25,053 nucleotides of DNA, from positions 1 to 25,053 of the IMG/VR virus record IMGVR_UViG_3300027861_000185; one strand, 5' to 3'. Positions within the stretch are counted from its first letter, which is position 1; each line of letters opens with the position of its first letter. The DNA is from a virus. The position numbers were made by a program, and so were the translations under genes. A model generated the notes under the pieces. The model worked only from the letters and a program-made list of their open reading frames with translations. It had not been told where the DNA came from and did not search any database. Positions 14,828 to 24,000 of the stretch are shown here, piece by piece.

Positions 14828-15801
14828 TGGCATGGGACCCTACATTTGACTGGGAAGATCCTGATAGCTTCAGAGGTGAAGCAAGGAAATACTCAATACT
14901 CACCGAAATAGCAACACAACTTAATATTAAGTGCACCGATGTTTCAGAGCCTACTGCCGCCTTGCCCCAATTAGGATATCCTATGGGTTACGTAAATGAC
15001 TTAAATACTAAGCTTGATGCGCTACTTCCGTCATATGTGGATATTATAAATCGAGAGATGTCCTATCTTGATCTTGTAAGATTAGAAGCAATCCTCGGCA
15101 CTCGTCCATCGGGTGTCTTTGGAGGTAGTTTAATAAACTGGTATTACAAGGCTATAAATCTATTAATCTTTGCAACGTTTTCTTATTATGGCGAAGATTG
15201 GGATGGGGTTGAATATAATTCTGCGGTAGTGAATGATGCTAACTACAGTAGGCGATGGCAGAACGTCCTATTTTACCCAGGAAAACCGCCGTATATACTG
15301 TCTGGAAAGCTATATATCCCGACTGACTCGCTTAGTATATTCCTCCAGCTACGTCAATTTGTTAATCATAATCCTGACGACCCTGCAAGAGATCTTGATA
15401 TAGACAACAGGACTTATGAATTCGATATGAACACAGAAGCGATTAATGGGGAGGGGTCTATTGTTCAGGTGTTATTTGGAAATAACTTCAAAATACTTAT
15501 ACAGAGAAATCGTTTTTTAGTTTACCTTGGAGCATGGGTGTCGGTAGGGACTTCTGGGTATACGAACGGTACTTGGAAATTTGCCTTCTACCCTGATACC
15601 GGTGGCATCAGAAGGGATGTATACTTTAACGGTTCTCTTGAATTTAGTCAAGTTAGTGCACTTACAGCCTCAGACATACAGTTTGGTATAGGTGGTGACG
15701 GGAGTGGTGCTAATGACTCTGTTTTAGAGGTTGGTCCGATATCAGTTACCAACTCACTATTAAACAAGGTGGAGTTTTATCCTGAGAGTGTTGGCTTGTA
15801 G
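14827..15801 (+). CDS. Putative receptor-binding protein with concanavalin/LamG-like domain
   Basis: A 324-residue protein with a one-nt overlap with the previous gene. Residues 1-115 are mainly helical and aromatic-rich (MAWDPTFDWEDPDSF; NWYYKAINLLIFATFSYY). Residues about 196-310 have the character of a lectin-type jelly roll: TYEFDMNTEAINGEGSIVQV, FKILIQRNRFLVYLGAWVSV, then YTNGTWKFAFYPDTGG and RRDVYFNGSLEF, where the 'W....F.........VYFNG' pattern is typical of LamG/concanavalin-like folds. It is the last gene of the tail module and is followed by a promoter, so it is plausibly a tail-tip or receptor-binding protein. No enzymatic residues for polysaccharide cleavage are recognised. Confidence 0.55.
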   Translation: MAWDPTFDWEDPDSFRGEARKYSILTEIATQLNIKCTDVSEPTAALPQLGYPMGYVNDLNTKLDALLPSYVDIINREMSYLDLVRLEAILGTRPSGVFGGSLINWYYKAINLLIFATFSYYGEDWDGVEYNSAVVNDANYSRRWQNVLFYPGKPPYILSGKLYIPTDSLSIFLQLRQFVNHNPDDPARDLDIDNRTYEFDMNTEAINGEGSIVQVLFGNNFKILIQRNRFLVYLGAWVSVGTSGYTNGTWKFAFYPDTGGIRRDVYFNGSLEFSQVSALTASDIQFGIGGDGSGANDSVLEVGPISVTNSLLNKVEFYPESVGL

Positions 15802-15812
15802 GACACTATAAC

Positions 15813-15840
15813 TTGAAATAAAACTAATAAAAAGTATACT
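15813..15840 (+). promoter_or_regulatory. Sigma70-like promoter for the internal/ejection protein genes
   Basis: TTGAAA (15813-15818), a 16-nt AT-rich spacer, and TATACT (15835-15840) each match the sigma70 boxes at 5 of 6 positions. It is in the 59-nt gap between tail and internal-protein genes, 20 nt before ATG 15861, whose ribosome binding site is AAAGGAG (15847-15853). Confidence 0.6.
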
Positions 15841-15860
15841 TAAAAGAAAGGAGATTTATC

Positions 15861-18011
15861 ATGGCTGGTTTTGAAAGACGAAGGAAAGGTCAACGAGTAG
15901 TAAGTAACATCATGGAACAGGGTGGTGATTCATCGCAACTCAATCGCATGGCACCTCGCGTATTTGCTCCGACAAGCGCGGATGCAGGACGTATGCAGCG
16001 AATCAATGAAGGCTCTCAACGCGACATGCTTGAGAAGCGCACACTCGATACTCGCCGCTTTAATCAGCAGAATATTGAAGATGCCGCACGAATGGCGGAA
16101 AGTAATCGCCGTTTTGATATTGGCAGAAGTGATGTACAGGACAGATTCGACGCAACAAGAGGTGACGCAAATCGACGATTTGACCTTGGACGCGAAGACA
16201 CTCTTAAAAACCGCGACGACATCAACCGCCGCTTTGATATTGGCCGTGGTGATACTCAGCGTAGGTTTGACGCTACACGCCGCGATACGCTTATGGGCAA
16301 ATACAGACCTGAAGACGTTGATGTTTATCTTGGTGGTTCTGGTGGAGTTCCTCGTACTGCTGAAGATACTGACCCTGGTTTCAATCCAGCGAATCGCGAG
16401 GTTGGAGCGCAACTGCAAACATTACCTCCACAGCCAATCGGTATGCGTCGTCCAGATCAAACAGGCGGCACTCAGTTACGCCCAAGGCAGGCGGCATCAA
16501 GCACAAAGCCTATGGACTTCACTAAAAACATGGAAGCATTGTCAACTGATCTTGAAAAACTTGGGTATCCAGCAGATCAATTATTTGATCCAGACAGCGG
16601 AGATGCCACGCGTCAGATGAAGTCTATCGCTCAGTCAATGAATAAGAGTATTGCAGGTGGTATGCCTCAGAATGAAGCATTGCTAAACGCTATTGCAGGA
16701 AGCGGTATTAAAAACCAAGGACAGTTTGATAAAGAGAGTTACGAGGGAGCAAAGGAATTTATCAAAGCTGGAAAAGGAAGTGGCGTTGCAGGATTTCTTC
16801 AGAGCGATGATTACAAGACGGCACTAAAGGAAGTGTCAGACTATGAACAGAATCAATCACAACAACAAGGACAACCTCGAAGTTTCACAGGTGACGGGCC
16901 GGTTCGTTCAGGTCAAGCGGGTCCAATTGCCGGATTGCGCAGGCCATCGCCGACACAAGCACAACCTCCAGTTACTCCACAGGCTCCAGCAGTCGCGCCG
17001 ACTCCCGCAACTCCTGTAATCGGTCGCCCCGTAGTCCCTGAGCTTCCATCAGGCGCACAGAGAGAGCGTGGTTCAGCGATACGTGAGCGCGGCGACTTAG
17101 CGGCGTTTGAAGGTATGAATGCTCGCGTTGGCAATAAAAACAATGTGCCGGGCGTATTCGTTCAAGATCCGGGTACAGGCAAGCAGCAATTTATCGGCGA
17201 GAATGAACTTAAGCAGCACTTTGGCGAAGACTTTGAGCTTGGCGCACAATCAGCGCAGACAGGTGAAGACGGAGCGATTTCATTCCGCGCTAATATGGTT
17301 AAACTTCCAGGTGGCGATGACGGAACTACAAGCGTAGCAGATCAGCGCGCCGCATTTGGTCCAACTCAAGCGCAGACACCAACGGCAGCAGGTCAGCAAG
17401 TTGGCATGCAGCGTCCGGCAACGGCTACAGGTGGACAAGCTGACCAATCAACTCTTTCTCGTTTTGATAGGGTTAATCAGAAGCTTGGAGGAAAGTTAGT
17501 TGAAGAAACATTAGAAGCAATAGATAGGGGCGATATTGATGACAAGCGCGCAGCGTCTCCAAAAATAAGAGAAATGCTTGCTAATCCTGACAGATATGGC
17601 GCTGAGATGACTAACAAATACTTAGATGCTGTCAACTTCTGGGAGCAACCTGTACAGTCAGACCCACAGAAGCGTAAGGTTGAAATGGAAACTCCACCAG
17701 AACAGCGCGCTAAGGAAAAGCGCGATCGTTGGGCAAATCGATATATGAGTAAGGTTATAACTGATGCTGCCGGAAGTGGAAATAAAGCATATGGAAGAAG
17801 CAAGGTCGGATACAAAAAGGCTTTAAATTTCTACAAACAGCAAAATCCAAACAAAACAGAACGTGACTTTGAGCTTGAGTTAATCGAGCTACAAGGAGGG
17901 TTGCGCGAGCCGGTTCTAAGATACTGGAGTGATAAGTCTGAGTTAGGAGATGTTGAGATATCAGCAGGTGAAGGTATACGAAAGAGAAGTCTTAAAGCTA
18001 GAGGGAAGTAA
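15861..18011 (+). CDS. Internal virion protein candidate with hendecad coiled coil
   Basis: A 716-residue protein without signal peptide, membrane segment or Cys-rich motif. The N-terminus is basic (GFERRRKGQR). Residues 65-142 carry repeated RRFD(I/L)GR.D and RFDATR.D units; the Phe residues fall at 67, 85, 96, 107, 125 and 136, spacings of 18, 11, 11, 18 and 11, which is the hendecad (11-residue) periodicity of some long coiled coils. A Gln-rich stretch and a Pro/Gln/Ala-rich linker (about 345-400) follow, then mixed helical regions with QAGPIAGLRRP and similar GMRRP/GMQRP phrases, and a basic C-terminus. It precedes the giant polyvalent gene by two nt, and both follow one promoter. An internal, ejected virion protein is the best inference; a linker or structural spike is possible. 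Confidence 0.55.
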   Translation: MAGFERRRKGQRVVSNIMEQGGDSSQLNRMAPRVFAPTSADAGRMQRINEGSQRDMLEKRTLDTRRFNQQNIEDAARMAESNRRFDIGRSDVQDRFDATRGDANRRFDLGREDTLKNRDDINRRFDIGRGDTQRRFDATRRDTLMGKYRPEDVDVYLGGSGGVPRTAEDTDPGFNPANREVGAQLQTLPPQPIGMRRPDQTGGTQLRPRQAASSTKPMDFTKNMEALSTDLEKLGYPADQLFDPDSGDATRQMKSIAQSMNKSIAGGMPQNEALLNAIAGSGIKNQGQFDKESYEGAKEFIKAGKGSGVAGFLQSDDYKTALKEVSDYEQNQSQQQGQPRSFTGDGPVRSGQAGPIAGLRRPSPTQAQPPVTPQAPAVAPTPATPVIGRPVVPELPSGAQRERGSAIRERGDLAAFEGMNARVGNKNNVPGVFVQDPGTGKQQFIGENELKQHFGEDFELGAQSAQTGEDGAISFRANMVKLPGGDDGTTSVADQRAAFGPTQAQTPTAAGQQVGMQRPATATGGQADQSTLSRFDRVNQKLGGKLVEETLEAIDRGDIDDKRAASPKIREMLANPDRYGAEMTNKYLDAVNFWEQPVQSDPQKRKVEMETPPEQRAKEKRDRWANRYMSKVITDAAGSGNKAYGRSKVGYKKALNFYKQQNPNKTERDFELELIELQGGLREPVLRYWSDKSELGDVEISAGEGIRKRSLKARGK
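16050..16286 (+). repeat. Protein-level 11-residue repeat block
   Basis: Codes for residues 64-142 of the 716-residue protein. Units NRRFDIGRSD, DRFDATRGD, NRRFDLGRED, NRRFDIGRGD and RRFDATRRD recur. Codons differ between units (for example CGCCGTTTTGAT and CGACGATTTGAC), so the protein pattern rather than the DNA is conserved. Confidence 0.75.
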
Positions 18012-18013
18012 AT

Positions 18014-21000
18014 ATGGGCTCATACGCAGATAAATTAAATAAAGCCAGTAATCTTGTTGATACTGAAATACAGCAGGAGGCTGCGCGCGTTGGCGCTAGA
18101 AATCGTGAAGATCGCAATTTCTTAACACGTACTGCTATAGGCGGAGTTAATCAAGCAATTGCATCTGGTTACGGAATGAAGGGCGCTTTTCATAGCCTTA
18201 TGGACGACAAAGTGTCAAGAGATGAGGCAGAGCGAGAGGCTCGCAGTTATCAAAGAATTGCAGCAGAAAACCCCCCGGACGTTGAGGGATTCTTACCCAA
18301 CGAACAAGATACTGCCGCGCTTGATAGTCCGCTAAATCTTGGACAGTTTGCTATCGAACAACTAGGGCGATCAATACCATCGATGGGTGTTCGTGCCGCT
18401 GGAGCTGCTGCTGGAGCAGGTTTAGGCACGTTAGTTGGCGGACCTGCTGGAACTATCGCCGGGTTAAGTGCTGGAACTGTTGGTGGGTTTGCAGGCGGAT
18501 TACTTTCATCAGGGGCTTTGCATACGGGAGATATGTGGCTTGATCTTAAAGAACAAGGAATCGACGCGCCCGGCAGTTCGTTAGCATTCGGCATGGCGTC
18601 TGGTGGAATAGAAAATATTATTGGTGGCGCTCCTGTTGTCAACAAACTATTAGGTATCCCGGGCTTACGTAATGCACTAACAAAAGCGTCAGCAAAAGGA
18701 GGCATCAGAAGCGCTGCTAAGGTATTGTGGGATGTAGGTACAGGCGTCGTAAAGACTTCTGGCGAAGAGGGATTTGAGGAAGGATTTCAAGAGGTTCTTG
18801 GTATGATGAATCGAGACCTCAATGACCCTAATTTTAAGTGGGACCGTGAAAAATTTATTCAAGTAGTCGAGGCTGCTGGCGGCGGCGCTGTCATCGGTGG
18901 TATGCTTGGTGGAGCTGGTAGCATTAAGCAGAGTGTTGCACAAAGGCTAAATAGGCCAATTCCAGTAGACAGCACAACTGGAGAAGATATCAAAGACGTT
19001 GAATCTCCAGAAAGGATAGCTGCAAATGATCGACTTATAAAAAGATCACAGGAAGAATTTACGAGATTTGCTGAAAATAACTCAGAAGTAATTGACAATC
19101 CAGAGTTTCAAACAGAAAATATTGACCTTCTTAATAGGCTGTCAATCGCTAGTGGCATGAGTGACCGTCACGAATTTAACAACATTAGCTCAGAGCTAAA
19201 GACCCGCGTACTTGAGTTCCAGACGCGTCCGGCAGAGCGCTATGTTCCGCCCGTATCACAGGAAGCGCAACCTGATTTAGCGAGTCCACAACTTACCCAA
19301 GATGAAATGCTTGGAGCTCAAGAACAGGCACCAGCACAGGTTGAACAAGAAGTTGCCCCTATTGCTGATGAAGCTCCACAGACACCAGTTGCACCTCAAG
19401 AAATGAGTGACCTTGAAAGAGGCATCAGAGACGAACAGCAGCAACTTATCGAACAGAAGGCGATTGAAGCGCAGACTCGTAAGGATGAGGCTCAGGAAGT
19501 AGAAAAGGTAGGAGAATTGGAAGAGCAAAAAGCCCTACCTATTCCAAATGCTGAAACTCAAATCCTCACTAAAACTGGAAAGCCATTTAAGGCTCCCGCT
19601 GCTGCTAAACGTGCTGCAAAGATCGCCGGTATTGACGCCACTAATGTTGTTCAGGTTGAAGGCGGCTATGCGGTTGAGAGGGGACCAGCTGTTGAAGAAA
19701 TTGGAAAAATTCTCTATCCAGAATCAAAGATACAAACCGAGAAAGTAACAAAGCCGGTAAAAACTGAGGCTAAAACTGAAGTTGCTGCTGAAGAAAAAGT
19801 AACAACGGCTAATATTCCGAAATCCCTAAAAGAAGCATCGCAAAAAGATATATACGACAGAGGAAAGCAGCCAGGAATTGATTACCGCGCTTTACCTAAT
19901 GTCGTTTCTTTACAGTTACGTGACCTTGATAGTAATCCTATTAGGGATGGATTACTTGCTGAATCCTATGATGGCAGTGAGGAAAGTGCAGCAAAGGCAG
20001 TTGTTAAGTTATTTGAAGATGCAAACGAGCGTGGCGTTGATTATAGTAGGCGAGAAACAGCAGTAGTCGCTACTGACGCGAATGGAGTTGCAAAGTACTT
20101 CATTAACGCAGATCAGACCAATGACAAGATTCGAGTTATGCCTATCGAGCGAATGCCTTGGGCAAGAAAGAAATGGGGACTTGATGATAAAAAGAAATCT
20201 GAAATAATTAAGCAAAAGCCAAAGACTATTTTAACTAAAGATGAATACCAAACGATCAGGGAGTGGGAAGATATATCTGATTTTTATGCAAATAAACAGA
20301 AAAATACTGCTGATATCGTAAAACAGCATATTGAGGAAAATTTCGGTCCAACAAAGATAGTATTTGATAAACATGAAACAGATAATGTCTATATTAAATC
20401 AGTTGAATTTGTTCCAAAAAAAGTCGCATTTAAGCCTAATGGATATTGGGATGTAAAAATAGTAACACCGCAAGGGATTGAATCAATCCAGCTTGGTATT
20501 CGAGATGCTGGACCAAACGCTGAGTTTGCCGCTGCTATGGGGCTTAATCGAATGATGTTGGACAAGGCTATTGATAGAGATGAAGATTTTGACGCTTGGG
20601 GTGCTATTGAATCATTTGCGTCGATAGGTATAAAGCAGAAAATAGACTTTAAGCTTAGAGGTCATGGGATATCTGATATTTTAAATCCAAAACAGCAGGC
20701 AAGGCAGGTGCAACCCACCAAAGGCGAGCAGATCAAAGCCAAGGTTAAGGCTAAACGTGAGGCTGAGAAGGCAAAAGAAACTGAAATAAAGAAGCCAAGA
20801 AAGAAAGATACCTACGTTGACCGCCGCGCTAAAGTTTCAAAAGAATCTCCATATCGTGAAGGTTGGGATTATTTGAAGAGAGGCATTAAGCCAGAAGGCA
20901 AAGAACTTCCTGCATTCTTCAAGAAGCGCGGAAATGCTGCATTCAAGGGTGACGAAAACTCATTGTCACTTGATCAATATGTAGCCGAAATGGCTGAATG

Positions 21001-24000
21001 GGATGATGCTACCGGGCAATTAATCAAGCGTATGATGAAGGATACCAATGATCAACTTGAGATCATCGACGCGGTTCTTTCATCTCATAGAGATCATTTA
21101 TCGCAAGGCATGAAAGAAGAGTTTGCTAAAGAAGGTGAATTATTCCCTCAAACCAATCCATTTGACCAGGCAATAAACATTGCAAAGCAGATTCAGGAAA
21201 CATTCAAGAAGCACGAGAAACCATCGACAAAGGGTCAACTTGCAGAGAATCACGCTCTTAATGAGTCTGAAACTGTAAGGACGCTTATTCTGGATGAAAA
21301 GATAACTCCTGAAGCAGCAACAGAAAGGCTGAATAAAGCATTGGCAGACGCTCAGAAGTTTGCAGAAGAAAAGGCAATTCCTCAGCAGCGACAAGAAGAG
21401 ACTTTATTCGACGTTACTCCGTTTGACGAACTTGATCTTGGTGATACAGCCGTTGACGATTCTTTTGATTTTGGAGCAAATGTTGAGGAAGAGGTAAAGC
21501 CGAAGTTGACAAAAGGCGAGCAAATAAAGGCTAAGGTTAAAGCGAAGAAGGAAGCGGCCAAAAAGCCGCCAGCAGATAAGGTGGGTATAAATCCAGATCA
21601 GGCAATAAGGATAGCCGCAGACAGTATAGAAGAACTGCGCGGTCAAGATGTTTTCCGCGTACTAGAAACGTATCCAGATAATGCTGAAGAGATAGCTGAA
21701 TACATAAAGAAGAATCGCCCGGATTTAGCAGAAACGGTAAATGAAGACATGGCGGAACTGAAGGATGACAAAGAGCGCGCAGAAGCAAGGCATGATGTTT
21801 ATATAAATCCAAAAGGTGGCGAAAGTCGAAAGATTAATACAGAGCCACTGTCTCTTGATGATGCTAAGAAACTAAGAAATAGCAAACCTTTGAGGATCAG
21901 AGGGCTTATTTCTATTCAGAAAGTCGAAACTAAGCCCGCAGCGAAGGCCGAGGCGGAAAGTAAGAAATCTTCCGAAAAAGTAAAAGAAGTTACCAAGGCT
22001 GAAAAGAAATCAGAAGAGATTGATAGTGTAGAATCTTACAATGCAGTCATTAAGCGCATAGATTCAGGCGATATAACAGCCGATGAACTACGAGCTGCAT
22101 TCAAATCATTCACTGAAAATCGTCAGGCATTTGTTGACTTTCTTAAAACTAAGAATAAAAAGCAGATTGCCGCCGCCTCTGGATACTTCAGAGATGATAT
22201 GAAGAAGGATAGATTGATAGAGGTTGCTGTAGATAGGTTCGCACAGGACTTCATCCCGCAGGCACCGTCTGTTAGCGGGATGACCTCATTCCAGATGGCA
22301 ATGTTTGAAAGCACCACAGATGCCGTTAATCGACAAATCAAAGATCTTACAGATGAAGACATTGCAAGGATTTCAGAGAAAACAAAAGAGGTTAAAAGAG
22401 AGCGCGAAGCTCAAAAGCAAAAGCGCAAGGATGCGGTAAAGGATCCTAAAACATTGACCGACTTCCGTATTGCACTTGATGAAGGCGTTGAGCTTACTGA
22501 AGAACAGCAGGCAATGTATGATGACTTGGCAACAGAAGCAAGGCGTGAACGAACCAAAAAGCGCAAAGAAGCCCGCCAAGCCAAGCTAACTGAAGCAGTT
22601 GGTGATTTAGGAATGTCAATGGTTGAGGCATATCACGACAAGAAAGATATTCCGATGTTTGTTGTTCAGCAAGAAAAGCGTGTAGAGCGCGATGAATTTA
22701 ACACCCTTAAATCACTCGCCAAAGCCAACGACGGATATTGGAGCAGGTACCGAGGCGGAAGAGCCAAGCCAGGATTCCAGTTTACAAGCCAGGAAAATGC
22801 GCAGGCGTTTATTGATGCCGCCACAGATGGAGACAAAGCGACGGCAACAGAAACCATTAAAGAGAAAACAGGATCCGAGAAGCTGAAGGATACGGCCGAG
22901 CGCATTATGGAACGCGCGGTAGATAAGCGGGACCAGGACCGCAGAACAAACACTGCACGCCAAGCAGGCATGGCTGCAAGTTCTATTGCCGATGCTGAGT
23001 CCGACATTGCGATTGCTAAGACTATGCAGAATATCGCTAAATCAATTGACGATGGAACTGCTGTTCACCTTACGGGGTTAAGAGATAAGACGCAGGTAGA
23101 GACGATAAAGAGCATAATGAGGCGTGCAAAACTTGACTACGCTCTAGCAAACGATATCAGCACAGTTTCCAACGAGTACAAGGCACTTCCTACGTGGGAC
23201 TCTAAGTACATGGAGTTCGTAAAGTATCCCGAATACCAGATGCACGCCGACTCTATAAACAGATTCGCAAACGAGCTCGACAACGTTGGTGGAGCTAAAT
23301 TAATGGCAAACAGGCTGCGCAAGATTCACAAAAGCCTTAGCGCCAGCGATAAGCAAATGTACACTTTTGACAGCGTTCGTGATCTTGAGATCATCGACAA
23401 GATGAAAAAGAAGCTAAAAGGCGAGTCGATCATGTGGCTAATCGACAATGATTCTGCCAATATCGGACGATTGAACAGGATGGATGTACTTAACCTTCAG
23501 GAACTCCGCGCTGCATTGCGTGAATTTGCATCACTGAAAGAGGATGCCAAGGGCGAGGACCCGATAGCAAAACTTGAGCGCGACATCAAGACAGACAAGT
23601 TTGACGGCCTTGACTTCTTCCCGACTCCGAAGCCCCTTGCAAATAGAATGGTCGAGATGGCTGATATTGAGCCAGGCATGAAGGTTCTTGAGCCAAGCGC
23701 CGGAAAAGGCGACATTGCCCAGTCAATCCAGGACGCACACCCAGACGCCGAGGTCACGGCCGTTGAAGTATCAGGGAAACTCCGCGAGATCATCAAGGCG
23801 AAGGGCTTGAACCTTTCAGAAGATCGCGACTTTTTAGAGCATGAAGGCGAGTACGACCGGATTGTTATGAACCCACCATTTTCAAAAAACAAGGACGTAG
23901 AGCATGTAAGACACGCCTACAGCCTTCTAAAGCCAGGCGGCAAGATAATCGCAATAGTCAGCGAACACCCGTTTTTCGCGAACGACAAAGTATCAAAAGA

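Noticed and set aside
8140-15801. Diversity-generating retroelement affecting fibre genes
   Set aside because: No reverse transcriptase gene and no template/variable repeat pair are visible.
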